64,000 nucleotides of DNA, from positions 1 to 64,000 of the forward strand of contig NZ_JAOCZP010000001.1 in NCBI RefSeq assembly GCF_025336525.1. The letters are read 5' to 3'. Under the pieces are notes generated by a model. The model did not search any database and was not told the origin of the DNA. It saw only the letters and a list, made by a program, of their open reading frames with translations. A program made the translations under genes and the position numbers. This DNA is from Chelativorans salis (lineage in GTDB: Bacteria > Pseudomonadota > Alphaproteobacteria > Rhizobiales > Rhizobiaceae). This document shows positions 34,488 through 46,275 of the stretch, one piece after another; within the stretch, counting starts at the first letter, position 1; each line of letters starts with the position of its first letter.

Positions 34488-36017
34488 TCAACGCCTCCTC
34501 AAGCTGCCTAGAACTCCCCGGATGATCTCGCGCCCCAATGTCGTACCGACCGAGCGGACGATGGATTTGACGGCAGCTTCCGTGACCGACTGGCGCCGAT
34601 AGGAGCTCTTGCTGCCGGACGAGCGGCCGCCGCCAAAACCCGGCAACGACCAGCCCGATCCTTCCGCCTCCGCGGTCTCCTTGGACGGCTGCTCCTCCGC
34701 CTCGGTGGCTTTCTCGGCAGCGCGCTTCTGCAGCATCTCGAAGGCCGATTCCCGATCCAGCTCCTTGTCGTACTGCGCGGCGACCGGGCCTTGGCCCGTC
34801 ACCGCCCGGCGCTCGGCATCGGAGATCGTGCCCATGCGCGAGGACGGCGGGCGGATGAGCGTGCGCTGGACGACCGAGGGAACGGCTTTCGCCTCGAGCG
34901 TGGAAACCAGCGCCTCGCCGACGCCCAATTTCGTGATCGCCTCGAAACAATCGAAATCCGGGTTGGGACGGAAGGTGTCAGCCGCCGTCTTCACCGCCTT
35001 CTGCTCGCGCGGAGTGTAGGCGCGCAGCGCGTGCTGCACGCGGTTGCCGAGCTGTGCCAGAACGCTGTCGGGCACGTCGAGCGGGTTCTGCGTGACGAAG
35101 TAGACGCCCACGCCCTTTGAGCGGATGAGGCGCACCACCTGCTCTACGCGCTCGACAAGCGCCCTCGGCGCTTCGTCGAAAAGCAGATGCGCTTCGTCGA
35201 AGAAGAAGACTAGCCTCGGCTTGTCCGGATCGCCCACCTCGGGCAGTTCCTCGAACAGCTCCGACAAGAGCCACAGCAGGAATGTCGCGTAAAGTCGCGG
35301 ATTCATCATCAGCTTATCGGCGGCAAGCACGCTGACATAGCCGCGCCCGTCGCGGGTGGTGCGCATCAGGTCGGCGATCTCAAGCGCCGGCTCGCCGAAG
35401 AAATGCTCGCCGCCTTGTTGTTCGAGCACCAGGAGCGAACGCTGGATCGCGCCGACGGACTGTTTCGACACATTGCCGTAGCGCACGCCGATCTCGCCGG
35501 CCCGCTCGGCTATATGGGCGAGCAGCGCCTGCAGGTCCTTGAGGTCGAGCAGCAGCAGCCCCTCCTCGTCGGCGATGCGGAAGGCGATGTTCATGACACC
35601 TTCCTGCGCATCCGACAGGTTCATGAGCCGCGACAGAAGCAGCGGTCCCATCTCGGAGATGGTGGCCCGAATCGGATGGCCCTTCTCGCCGAACAGATCC
35701 CAGAAGATGACCGGCGTCTCACGGAACTCGTATGGATCCAGCTTGATCGTCTCGGCCCGCTTGGTCAGAACCTCCTTCTCCTCGCCCTTTACGGCAATGC
35801 CGGAGAGATCGCCCTTGATGTCCGCGCAGAAGACGGGAACGCCGGCATTGGAGAAGCCCTCTGCCAGGATCTGCAGCGATACGGTCTTGCCGGTGCCGGT
35901 GGCGCCGGTGATAAGACCGTGCCGGTTGGCGTATTTCAGCAGGAGCCGCTCGGCTTGCTGATAGCTATCGTCGTTGTGCCGACTGGCGCCGAGAAAAATG
36001 CTATCTTCGCCGCTCAT
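34488..36017 (-). CDS. yjgR: HerA-like ATPase (DUF853, YjgR family)
   Basis: 509 aa. Walker A GATGTGKTVS is near 38-47 and Walker B LVFFFDEAHLLF near 263-274. The early IFLGASRHND and later LGNRVQHALRAYTPREQKAVKTAA are signatures of the YjgR branch of HerA/FtsK ATPases. A low-complexity Glu/Ser/Gly linker precedes a basic tail (GGGRSSGSKSSYRRQS). The cellular role is not settled. Single gene, with GGGCATGAG around the start. Confidence 0.9.
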   Translation of the reverse strand: MSGEDSIFLGASRHNDDSYQQAERLLLKYANRHGLITGATGTGKTVSLQILAEGFSNAGVPVFCADIKGDLSGIAVKGEEKEVLTKRAETIKLDPYEFRETPVIFWDLFGEKGHPIRATISEMGPLLLSRLMNLSDAQEGVMNIAFRIADEEGLLLLDLKDLQALLAHIAERAGEIGVRYGNVSKQSVGAIQRSLLVLEQQGGEHFFGEPALEIADLMRTTRDGRGYVSVLAADKLMMNPRLYATFLLWLLSELFEELPEVGDPDKPRLVFFFDEAHLLFDEAPRALVERVEQVVRLIRSKGVGVYFVTQNPLDVPDSVLAQLGNRVQHALRAYTPREQKAVKTAADTFRPNPDFDCFEAITKLGVGEALVSTLEAKAVPSVVQRTLIRPPSSRMGTISDAERRAVTGQGPVAAQYDKELDRESAFEMLQKRAAEKATEAEEQPSKETAEAEGSGWSLPGFGGGRSSGSKSSYRRQSVTEAAVKSIVRSVGTTLGREIIRGVLGSLRRR

Positions 36018-36238
36018 GCCCTCTCCTTTTTCTTTCCCCTGCCGCTGCCGGCATCATCGGTCAGGTATAATCGGCGGTGCCCGCTGCCACAATGTCTTGT
36101 TCTTGAGGGGGCCTTCTCACGCCCTATTTACAACGTTCAAGAAAAGCGATTGCACACCGAAGGGTGCATTGCGGCAAACGTAACCTCATCCTAAACTCGG
36201 AACATGGCCACGCGGATACAAAGGGACAGGGGACGAAG

Positions 36239-37674
36239 ATGGATCGAACGATCCTGACAAAGTCGGATTTTCCCGATGTCGACAGGAAGCAATGGCTGGA
36301 ACTGGTTGCCCGCTCATTGGGCAAGGACACTGACTACGGGTCTCTCAGCCACCGTAGCGACGATGGCATCGGCATTGAACCGCTTTACGAGCGCGCCGAA
36401 GGCGCACGCCCCCTGCCGCGTCTCGACCCGAACGCCTCCTGGGCGCTCGTCCAGCGTATGGACGATCCTGACCCAGCACGGGCCGCGGCCCAGGCGAAGG
36501 AGGACCTGGCGCAGGGTGCCACTGGCCTCTCCCTCATCTTCGCCGGTGCACCGAACGCCTTCGGCTACGGTCTGCCGGCAAGCCCGGAAGGCCTGCGCGA
36601 CGCACTTGCCGACGTGCCTTTGAGGAACGTCCATCTGCGCATCGACGTGCACCCGAACAGCCGCGCGTCCATCGATTGGCTGGTGCAGGTGCTGCGCGAC
36701 AGGCGCGCCGATCCCGCCCGTCTCAGCCTCTCCTTCGGTGTCGACCCGGCCTCGCTCTTCGCCGGCACGGGAAGGCTGCGCATGTCCATCGAGGCGCTGG
36801 AAGCCTCAATGCCGCAGTCGCTCGCAGGCTTCTTCGCACTGGCATTGCCCGGCATTCTACTTGAAGCGGACGGACGCGTTTTCCACAATGCCGGGGCGAC
36901 CGAGGCGCAGGAGCTCGGCATCATGCTGGCTTCCGCCGTCTCGCATCTCAGGATGTTCGAGGAGGCGCGCCAGCCGCTGGTCTATGCCGCCCCGCACATC
37001 GGCTTCGCACTCAGCGTCGACCAGGACCAGTTCCAGTCGATGGCAAAGATCAGGGCGCTGCGCAAGCTGTGGGCGCGCATGCTGGAGGCATGCTCCATCG
37101 ATCCGATGCCCGTCGCCATCCACGCAGAGACCTCCTACCGCATGATGACGGCACGCGATCCGGAGACCAACATCCTGCGCACCACCATCGCCGCCTTCGC
37201 AGCGGCCACAGGTGGCGCCGATTCCATCTCCGTGGTGCCGCACACCATCACCCACGGCCTGCCCGACGCCTTCGCGCGTAGGCTGGCGCGCAACACGCAG
37301 CTCATCCTCGAGAAGGAATGCCGGCTTGAGTTCGTCGCCGATCCGGCCGCCGGCTCCGGCGGTATCGAGGCGCTGACGGATGGGCTGTGCGAGAAGGCGT
37401 GGGAGGAGTTCCGCCGCATCGAGGCCGAGGGCGGGGTGCTGAGAAGCCTCGCCGCCGGTCACATTCAGAAGCGCGTTGCGAGCGCCCGCATGGAGCGGCT
37501 CGGCAAGGTTCGCGAGGGCGAGCACAAGATCGTCGGCACGACAGTCTACACGATGGACCGCGAGCGCCCCGTCACCACGCTTGCCGCCGAGCGGCAGCCG
37601 ATGCCGCGCGACGGGGCGGTGGCCTGCGATCCCCTGCCCGCCTCACGCCTCGACGAGGGGTTTGGAGAAACCGA

Positions 37675-37678
<4 letters not shown>
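36239..37678 (+). CDS. mutA: Methylmalonyl-CoA mutase small (beta) subunit
   Basis: 479 aa from ATG 36239 with GGGGACGAAG upstream. It is related to MutB but lacks a recognisable B12-binding module at the end, as expected for the non-catalytic small subunit ([15 protein letters not shown], then [39 protein letters not shown]). It stabilises the heterodimer that converts methylmalonyl-CoA to succinyl-CoA in propionyl-CoA breakdown. The stop overlaps the mutB start (ATGA). Confidence 0.92.
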
Positions 37679-39801
<2,123 letters not shown>

Positions 39802-39864
39802 AACTTTCAGCCGCGACAATGGTCTGTTATCCAGCCTCGGCGCGTCATTCGAGGAAACAATGCC

Positions 39865-40857
39865 ATGATTCAAGTCTTTTGCATGGAGGGCGACTATCTT
39901 CGCCGGATCGACCCGAAGCCGGACGAGGCCCTACCCGCCGACGTGCTGTGGATCGACCTCCTCAACCCTTCCGCCGAGGAGGACAAGGTGGTGGAAACCT
40001 GGACAGGGGCCTCCATCCCGACCACCGAGGACATGGTGGAGATCGAGGAATCGAGCCGCTTCTATACGGAAGGAGGCGTGAAATACCTGACTGCGCCGAT
40101 CCTCCACAAGGCCGAAATGGGGCAGCGGAAGATCGCCCCCATCTCCTTCGTGCTCACCGAGAGGCTGCTCGTCACGGTGCGCTACAGCGAACCCAAGGCG
40201 ATTGAGCTCTACATCAGCCGCGCCACCAAACCTGGCAGCAACCTCCTCAGCCCCAAGTGCAGCGGCCGCTCCGTCATGCTCGGCATTATCGAGGCAGCCA
40301 CCGACAGGCTGGCGGATGTCCTTGAGGACGTAACGGAGGAGATCGAGACCGCCTCGCAGGCGATATGGCAGAAGCAGACCGCCGAACGCCCCATGAGCAC
40401 CAAGGAATTTCGCCGCCTGCTGACGCGGATCGGCAGCCAGGGCACGTTCCTATCCAAGGTGCGTGAGAGCCTGTCGGGCATCGGCCGGCTGCTCGCCTAC
40501 GTTCAGGTGGCGGTGGAGGGCAGCGAGCCCCGCAAGGAGACGCGCACCTGGATCAAATCGCTGGAGCGCGACACGCAATCGCTGGAAAACTACGTCGACT
40601 ACCTGTCAAACAAGATCACCTTCCTGCTCGACACTGTCGTCGGGCTCATCTCGGTCGAACAGAACGCCATCATCAAGATCTTCTCCGTCGCCGCTGTCGG
40701 CCTGATGCCGCCGACGCTGATCGCTTCCATCTACGGCATGAACTTCCGCTTCATGCCGGAGCTCAACGAGACCTGGGGCTATCCGGTGGCGCTCGGCGTC
40801 ATGGTGCTGTCGGCGATCTTGCCTCTGTTCTACTTCCGCCGGAAAGGCTGGCTGTAA
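39865..40857 (+). CDS. CorA-family divalent cation transporter
   Basis: 330 aa. A long soluble N-terminal domain with extended helices is followed by two C-terminal membrane helices. The pore signature YGMNF near 292 is intact. The last residues are a basic RRKGWL tail, cytoplasmic as in CorA. The expected substrates are Mg2+ or Co2+/Ni2+. The decayed heavy-metal efflux gene just beyond suggests a former metal-handling neighbourhood. Confidence 0.92.
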   Translation: MIQVFCMEGDYLRRIDPKPDEALPADVLWIDLLNPSAEEDKVVETWTGASIPTTEDMVEIEESSRFYTEGGVKYLTAPILHKAEMGQRKIAPISFVLTERLLVTVRYSEPKAIELYISRATKPGSNLLSPKCSGRSVMLGIIEAATDRLADVLEDVTEEIETASQAIWQKQTAERPMSTKEFRRLLTRIGSQGTFLSKVRESLSGIGRLLAYVQVAVEGSEPRKETRTWIKSLERDTQSLENYVDYLSNKITFLLDTVVGLISVEQNAIIKIFSVAAVGLMPPTLIASIYGMNFRFMPELNETWGYPVALGVMVLSAILPLFYFRRKGWL

Positions 40858-40858
40858 C

Positions 40859-41056
40859 ACCGATGCCGAAAGTGAAACGCGGTTTGCGGGCGTTGTGCCG
40901 TGCGAAGAAATAGCGAGCGCTCGACATGTGCCAGCCATCCGCGACGAGCGCCATCGAGCCGTAGATGGTCGCGGCGGTGACCTCGGCCACCATCATGGTA
41001 GCTGTCAGCGCGATGACGAACCACGTCCGTGATGATCGGCCCCGCACGTGCGCGCG
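40859..41056 (-). pseudogene. Remnant of a cation diffusion facilitator (DmeF/CzcD type)
   Basis: An open stretch of about 66 codons retains RTWFVIALTATMMVAEVTAA and TIYGSMALVADGWHM. These match the first two helices of DmeF-like Co/Ni efflux proteins, with the metal-site Asp and His in ADGWHM. After SSA it jumps to RYFFARHNARKPRFTFGIG, so the expected 'ATHAGALAI' helix part is deleted. The sequence after TFG is unrelated, and the rest of the ~300-aa protein is absent. It overlaps no other gene and has no sensible start. Confidence 0.75.
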
Positions 41057-41099
41057 ACAAATACAGGAGCCGTGATCTTCACAGCTCCAGCCCGCCCCT

Positions 41100-41558
41100 T
41101 TACTGCAGCATATTCTTGACGATGCCGCTCGCCTTGCCAAGGTCCATGCGGCCGGGGAACTTCTCCTTGAGTGCGTTCATGCAGCGGCGCATGTCGCGCA
41201 ACCCGTCGGCGCCCACCTCGTGGACGACCTCGGCGCAAACCTTCTTCATGTCGTCCTCGCCAAGGGGCCGGGGCAGGAATTCGGCAATGATGCCGATTTC
41301 CTCGCGCTCCTGCTCGGCAAGCTCCAGTCGGTTTCCCTCCTCGAAGCCCTTGGCCGATTCCTTGCGCTGCTTCACCATGCGGATGAGGATATCCATGATG
41401 TCCTCGTCGCTCACCGGGTCCTTGCCGGCTCCGCGATTGGCGATATCGCGATCCTTGATGGCCGTCTGGATCAGACGCAACGTCGAGATCCGTCGTTTGT
41501 CCTGTTCCTTAGCGGCGTCTTTCAGCGCCTGGGCGATCTTCTCGCGCATGGCATTCAT
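41100..41558 (-). CDS. GatB/YqeY domain protein
   Basis: 152 aa from ATG 41558 (or ATG 41549, closer to the family start MREKI). Helical N-terminal part (REKIAQALKDAAKEQDKRRISTLRLIQTAIKDRDI), the KQRKESA-x-FEEGNR segment, EFLPRPLGEDDM, and the C-terminal GRMDLGKASGIVKNML are all diagnostic. The family resembles the tail domain of the amidotransferase GatB and binds tRNA; its role is not firmly known. Divergent from carA, a frequent neighbour in Alphaproteobacteria. Confidence 0.92.
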   Translation of the reverse strand: MNAMREKIAQALKDAAKEQDKRRISTLRLIQTAIKDRDIANRGAGKDPVSDEDIMDILIRMVKQRKESAKGFEEGNRLELAEQEREEIGIIAEFLPRPLGEDDMKKVCAEVVHEVGADGLRDMRRCMNALKEKFPGRMDLGKASGIVKNMLQ

Positions 41559-41666
41559 CTCCCGTCGCAGCGGCGACCATAACGCCGACTGACTTGTGAA
41601 GCAAACCGTTTCGCTGTCCTGTAAGCTGCTGGGATTCTTATGCTAATCGGACACAAGCAATTCCAG

Positions 41667-41683
41667 AGCGGTAATTGACCGCT
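41667..41683. promoter_or_regulatory. Palindrome in the yqeY-carA gap
   Basis: AGCGGT-AATTG-ACCGCT, a perfect inverted repeat in the 277-base gap between divergent genes. Otherwise no gene is seen at 41559-41835. It may be an operator or a small leader hairpin for carA. Confidence 0.3.
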
Positions 41684-41835
41684 TGCTGGCCTTCGTCTAT
41701 CGTCCGCGCCTTGCATGGACATCAACTTTGTTGGCGAGGGACTGCGGCTTTACGCCATCTCCCTTCGCATGTCGCCGGGCGATATGGCGCACGGCGGATT
41801 ATATTTCAAGGCCTCCCTACAGATGGAGATTCTAA

Positions 41836-43038
41836 ATGGCAATGACAAGCGCGCCCTGGGGTGAGACCAAGCCGACGGCGCTGCTCGTCCTGGCCGACGG
41901 CACGGTGATTGAAGGGCATGGGCTCGGCGCCATTGGCTCGGCCGTGGGCGAGGTATGCTTCAACACGGCGCTCACCGGCTACCAGGAAATCCTCACCGAT
42001 CCCTCCTACGCCAGCCAGATCGTCACCTTCACCTTCCCGCATATCGGCAATGTGGGCGCGAATCGCGAGGACATCGAGGATCTGACCCCGGCTGCTCGCG
42101 CCGGCGCGGTGGGTGCCATCTTCCGCGCCGATATCACTGAACCTTCCAACTACCGTTCCGCCGAGCACCTCGACGAGTGGCTGAAGCGGCGCGGCATTGT
42201 CGCCCTTTCCGGAGTGGATACGCGGGCGCTGACCGTCCTCCTGCGCGAGAAGGGTGCCGCCAACGCCGTTATCGCCCATGCGCCGGACGGTACGTTCGAC
42301 CTAGAAGCGCTCAAAGCCGAGGCGAAGGCCTGGAGCGGGCTCCTCGGCCTGGATCTCGCCAAGCAGGTTACCTCCGGCCAGTCCTCCACCTGGCGCGAGA
42401 CTCCCTGGGCCTGGGACGAGGGCTACGGCACGACGGGCGAAACCGCGCTGCACATCGTCGCCATCGACTACGGAGTAAAGCGCAACATCCTGCGCCTGCT
42501 TTCAAGCCTCGGTGCCGAGGTGACGGTGGTACCGGCCACCAGCACGGCCGAGGACATCCTGGCCATGCATCCGGACGGCATATTCCTATCCAACGGGCCG
42601 GGCGACCCGGAGGCCACGGGCGAATACGCCGCGCCGATGATTCGCGAGCTCCTGAAGAGCGACGTGCCCATCTTCGGCATCTGCCTAGGCCATCAGATGC
42701 TGGCTCTGGCGCTCGGCGGCAAGACGGTCAAGATGCACCAGGGCCATCACGGCGCCAATCATCCCGTCAAGGATTTCACCACCGGAAAGGTGGAGATCGT
42801 CTCCATGAACCACGGCTTCGCAGTCGATAGCGACAGCCTGCCCGAAGGCGTGGAGGAAACACACGTTTCCCTCTTCGACGGCTCCAATTGCGGCATCAGC
42901 CTTGTGGGCCGTCCGGTCTTCTCGGTCCAGCACCACCCGGAGGCCTCCCCCGGTCCGCAGGATTCGCACTATCTCTTCCGCCGCTTCGTCAACCTGATCC
43001 ACGAGAAGAAGGGCGAGCCGGCGCTGGCCGAGCGATAA
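41836..43038 (+). CDS. carA: Carbamoyl-phosphate synthase small chain (glutaminase)
   Basis: 400 aa. The N-terminal CarA domain has [31 protein letters not shown]. The class I glutamine amidotransferase domain shows [25 protein letters not shown] with nucleophile Cys near 280, and [12 protein letters not shown] with His and Glu. It hydrolyses glutamine and delivers ammonia to CarB for arginine and pyrimidine synthesis. carB is not in this window. Confidence 0.97.
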   Translation: MAMTSAPWGETKPTALLVLADGTVIEGHGLGAIGSAVGEVCFNTALTGYQEILTDPSYASQIVTFTFPHIGNVGANREDIEDLTPAARAGAVGAIFRADITEPSNYRSAEHLDEWLKRRGIVALSGVDTRALTVLLREKGAANAVIAHAPDGTFDLEALKAEAKAWSGLLGLDLAKQVTSGQSSTWRETPWAWDEGYGTTGETALHIVAIDYGVKRNILRLLSSLGAEVTVVPATSTAEDILAMHPDGIFLSNGPGDPEATGEYAAPMIRELLKSDVPIFGICLGHQMLALALGGKTVKMHQGHHGANHPVKDFTTGKVEIVSMNHGFAVDSDSLPEGVEETHVSLFDGSNCGISLVGRPVFSVQHHPEASPGPQDSHYLFRRFVNLIHEKKGEPALAER

Positions 43039-43042
43039 GCTT

Positions 43043-43555
43043 CTATCGCCCTGGAACCCGCGCTGCCCGGCGGCGGCGCCTGAAGGGGAAGGCCAGCCCC
43101 TTGTAAAGGCCAAAGCCGGCGAGCAGCCCGGAGGCCGTCCAGATCATGCCGTGCGCCGTCAGCGGCACCGCTGGCTCGAAGTCCTGCATGGCACCCTTCA
43201 GTACATCTCCGTCAGGATTGACGAAGACCGCCAGCGGGCGCAAAGGGGGCGGCAATTCGGCGAGGCGCACGGACTGCTGCTCCAGACGCTCGAAGCGCTC
43301 GATAACCCGGCGCATGGACAGGCCGCGATCCCGCAGAAAGGGCTCCTCGGCATCGCCATAGACGGCCAGCGCCTCGTCAAGCCGCAATGTATGGCGGGCC
43401 GCATCCTCCTCGAAACGCGCTACGACCTTGGCAAGCTCCTCCAGCGCTCCATTGAGCCGCTGGCGGTACTGCTGCGCCAGTTCGGGCGCCTGCGAGGTCA
43501 CGGCCCCACCGGCGAGCGAGACCAGGAGGGCCAGAACCGTTCCAACTCTCATCAT
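43043..43555 (-). CDS. DUF2937 family protein
   Basis: 170 aa. It has an exported N-terminus (RVGTVLALLVSLAGGAVTSQAPELAQQYRQRL), a long coiled-coil-like helical middle, and a C-terminal hydrophobic segment (GMIWTASGLLAGFGLYKGLAF) with a basic tail. The SQAPELAQQYRQRLNGALEEL start is typical of DUF2937. Likely anchored by two segments with the coiled coil in the periplasm. It is convergent with carA, four bases away. Function unknown. Confidence 0.75.
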   Translation of the reverse strand: MMRVGTVLALLVSLAGGAVTSQAPELAQQYRQRLNGALEELAKVVARFEEDAARHTLRLDEALAVYGDAEEPFLRDRGLSMRRVIERFERLEQQSVRLAELPPPLRPLAVFVNPDGDVLKGAMQDFEPAVPLTAHGMIWTASGLLAGFGLYKGLAFPFRRRRRAARVPGR

Positions 43556-43584
43556 TCCACAATCCCCTTCGGAGCAGTCGATAA

Positions 43585-44478
43585 TCAGATGGGTCCGTTG
43601 AACGTGTCGCAGTCCGTCGGCCGGCCGCTTTCGATCCCGCGCGCGAACCAGCGCTGCCGCTGCTCCGAGGTCCCGTGGTTGAAGCTCTCGGGTACCACAT
43701 AGCCCTGGGTTCGCCGCTGCAAGGTGTCGTCGCCGATCTGGTTGGCCGCGTTCAACGCCTCCTCGATGTCACCCTCCTCCAGAAGGCCCTTCTGTGCCGT
43801 GTGATGCGCCCAGATGCCGGCGAAGCAGTCAGCCTGCAATTCGACGCGAATAGACATGGCGTTAGCCTCGGCCTGGCTCATGCGCTGGCGCATCTGGTTG
43901 AAGCGCGGCAGCACGCCGATCACGTTCTGCACATGATGGCCCACCTCATGCGCCACCACGTAGGCCCGGGCGAAGTCGCCGGCCGCGCCGAATCGGTTGG
44001 CAAGTTCGCTGAAGAAATTGAGGTCGAGATAGACCTTCTTGTCGCCCGGACAATAGAACGGGCCGCTGGCGGAAGAAGCGAAGCCGCAGGCCGATCTGAT
44101 CTGCCCGCCGAACAGCACCAGAGAGGGCTCCGGGTAGCGGTTGCCTTCGGCCTCGAAAAGATCGTTCCAGACGTCTTCCGTCTCGGCCAGGACCACGCGA
44201 ACGAACTGGCTCATCTCGTCGTTGGCGGCACTTCTCTCCACGGTCCCACCGCTGGGCGCCCCGGGGCCTTCGGCCAGCATTTCCATCGGATCGATGCCTA
44301 AAGCGCGCAGGCCGAAAAACAGGATGACGAGAATGATGATGGTGGACAGACCGCCCCCCCCGGCGCGTCCCGCCCGCCCCATGGGCAGGCGTATCCGGCC
44401 GCCCGGAAATGCACTTGTGCCGGATCGCCCGCGCCGGTCCTCGACATTCGTGCTTTGGCGGCGCCCTCTCCAGCGCAT
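43585..44478 (-). CDS. ypfJ: Neutral zinc metallopeptidase (YpfJ family)
   Basis: 297 aa from ATG 44478. A basic cytoplasmic start is followed by one membrane helix (about 50-65; LSTIIILVILFFGLRAL). The peptidase domain has HEVGHHVQN near 180 (zinc ligands His, His and the general base Glu), then ELQADCFAGIWAHH supplying the third ligand. GGQIRSACGFASSASGPFYCPGDKKVYLDL is the family hallmark. It lies in the same direction as DUF2937, with a 29-base gap. Confidence 0.93.
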   Translation of the reverse strand: MRWRGRRQSTNVEDRRGRSGTSAFPGGRIRLPMGRAGRAGGGGLSTIIILVILFFGLRALGIDPMEMLAEGPGAPSGGTVERSAANDEMSQFVRVVLAETEDVWNDLFEAEGNRYPEPSLVLFGGQIRSACGFASSASGPFYCPGDKKVYLDLNFFSELANRFGAAGDFARAYVVAHEVGHHVQNVIGVLPRFNQMRQRMSQAEANAMSIRVELQADCFAGIWAHHTAQKGLLEEGDIEEALNAANQIGDDTLQRRTQGYVVPESFNHGTSEQRQRWFARGIESGRPTDCDTFNGPI

Positions 44479-44558
44479 AAGACTACTCCCGATTTCCACG
44501 CCCGCCAGCCGATGCGACGGAGGTTAGCCGAAGCGGTTCACGAAGTCATGAGCGTTGT

Positions 44559-45125
44559 TTACGTCACCCTCTCAAGACGCGCTGCTGCGTTCGGCGCGAT
44601 ATCGCGCAAGGCGGATACGGGCTTCCATATGGCGGCATGGACCTCCTCGCGCTGCGCTTTCAACGGCAGATGCGGGTCGGCCGTGAAAAGGTACTGCAGG
44701 TCGTGGTGGAGATGCGTCGCCTCGCCGCGCGCGGCCTTGCCCGGCACCTCGTGGCTGTCGATGTTGAACGGCAGGTCCTCGCCCCGGTGCCATTCATGCA
44801 GGGTGAGGCCGGCGACGCCGGTCTCCTCCACCGCCTCGCGCGCCGCAGACTGGTGAAAGCATTCCGCCGGCTCGTAATGTCCGCCCGGCTGGAGCCAACG
44901 GCCGAGAGCGATGTGGTCGATCAGAAGAGCCTGTTCATGGTCGGGCGAGATGACGAAGGCGCTGGTGGTCACGTGCCCCGGCATGGTGGCGCGGTCGTAG
45001 AGCGCATGGCGCTCGGCAATCTGCCAGCGCAGCACGGCGAGATGCTCGTGCGGTGCAGCGACCTCAGCGCGATAGCGGGAGACGAGTGTTTCGAGGCGTG
45101 CGAGAAAATCGAAGGTAGCGGCCAT
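44559..45125 (-). CDS. NUDIX hydrolase
   Basis: 188 aa. The Nudix box GGHYEPAECFHQSAAREAVEETGV is complete (G-x5-E-x7-REVxEExGV form) near residues 80-103. The preceding LLIDHIALGRWLQPGGH is usual. The substrate, a nucleoside diphosphate derivative, cannot be predicted. A 188-residue version with an N-terminal helical extension is common in Rhizobiales. Confidence 0.9.
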   Translation of the reverse strand: MAATFDFLARLETLVSRYRAEVAAPHEHLAVLRWQIAERHALYDRATMPGHVTTSAFVISPDHEQALLIDHIALGRWLQPGGHYEPAECFHQSAAREAVEETGVAGLTLHEWHRGEDLPFNIDSHEVPGKAARGEATHLHHDLQYLFTADPHLPLKAQREEVHAAIWKPVSALRDIAPNAAARLERVT

Positions 45126-45197
45126 GCCGCTTCATAGCCGATTCCCGCCCTCGCCGACGAGACTGGCTCTGGAGGAGGTGCCTCCTCCCGCGAAAGT

Positions 45198-46205
45198 TCA
45201 CCCCGCCAACGCTCCCGCCGGCCTGAGGCTGCCAACCTCGATGCCGCGCCAGTTCTTCAGCGCCGGCTGCGCCATCGCCGCAAGGGCGGTGCGCAACGGG
45301 TCGTCCTCAGGCAGGAGGTCGCGCAGCACCGCGGCGACCATCACTTCGGCGGCGCGCCCGGCGCCGTCGTCGCATTTGAGTGCAATGCCGAGGCCAAGCT
45401 CGAGGATAGCCGCACAGAAGACGCCCTCCGCACCTCCCTTGGTGAACAGACGCCCCCCGCCTGCTTCCATCATCACCGTGTCGGCACGGCCCGTGCCGGC
45501 AACGTAGAAGGGCTCGGCCGTGCAGGCGGCGAAGATGCGCCGTGCCGCGGCGGCGCGTGCGCTGGAAAGGCCGGTGCCGGACGCCATCCGGGCGAAGCCG
45601 TGGGCGAGGTTCTTCAGCGGCACGGCATAGGTGGGGATGGAGCAACCATCCGTGCCGCAGGCGTCGACGCTGTGAGCAGCGCCGGTCACCGTTTCCAGTG
45701 CCTCGCGCACCATCTCCTGAAACGCGTGGCCATGGCCGATATAGCCATGGTGGTCGATGCCATTATGCACGCACGTGCACAGGAAGCCGGCATGCTTGCC
45801 GGAGCAATTGTTGTGGAGTTGCGTCGGCACGGCCCCGGAACGGGCGAGCGCAACCGTGGTCTCATGGTTTGTCGGCCAGTGGGCGCCGCACTCAAGGGCA
45901 GGCTCGTCTAGACCAGCCCTGGCGAGCATCGCCTGCACCAGCTCGACATGCGCCCACTCCCCGGCATGGGAAGCCGAGGCGAGAGCGATTTCGCGGTTGC
46001 CGAAGTGATAGGCATCGGCGGTTCCGCTCTCGACAAGCGGCAGGGCCTGTATCGCCTTCACTGCCGAGCGGGGGAAGACCGGCCGCTCCACGTCGCCGAT
46101 GGCGACAACTTGCCCGCCGTCGGCGTCGACCACCGCCACCGCGCCGCGATGCCTGCTTTCCACCACGCCGCCGCGTAGCGCCTCGACCAGAACCGGATTT
46201 GCCAT
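45198..46205 (-). CDS. L-asparaginase, Rhizobium etli type (PF06089)
   Basis: 335 aa. This family is unrelated to E. coli AnsA/B folds and resembles beta-lactamase-like serine enzymes. Visible active-site features are the FPRSAVKAIQAL block (Ser and Lys two-three residues apart, near 46-50), NNCSGKHAGF near 132-140 and ACGTDGCSIPTYAVPL near 185. The Cys/Lys/Cys set corresponds to the metal-site residues reported for the R. etli enzyme (from memory). It hydrolyses asparagine to aspartate. No signal peptide. Single gene. Confidence 0.9.
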   Translation of the reverse strand: MANPVLVEALRGGVVESRHRGAVAVVDADGGQVVAIGDVERPVFPRSAVKAIQALPLVESGTADAYHFGNREIALASASHAGEWAHVELVQAMLARAGLDEPALECGAHWPTNHETTVALARSGAVPTQLHNNCSGKHAGFLCTCVHNGIDHHGYIGHGHAFQEMVREALETVTGAAHSVDACGTDGCSIPTYAVPLKNLAHGFARMASGTGLSSARAAAARRIFAACTAEPFYVAGTGRADTVMMEAGGGRLFTKGGAEGVFCAAILELGLGIALKCDDGAGRAAEVMVAAVLRDLLPEDDPLRTALAAMAQPALKNWRGIEVGSLRPAGALAG

Positions 46206-46275
46206 GCTCTTACCAACATTGCCGGGATCAATAACTTCCGCATCATCGGCAGTTTGGGGTTAAAGAGCGGGCGCC

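Noticed and set aside
36018-36238. Cobalamin riboswitch upstream of mutA
   Set aside because: I looked for a B12-box-like sequence and saw none; mutA/mutB use B12 but need not be riboswitch controlled.
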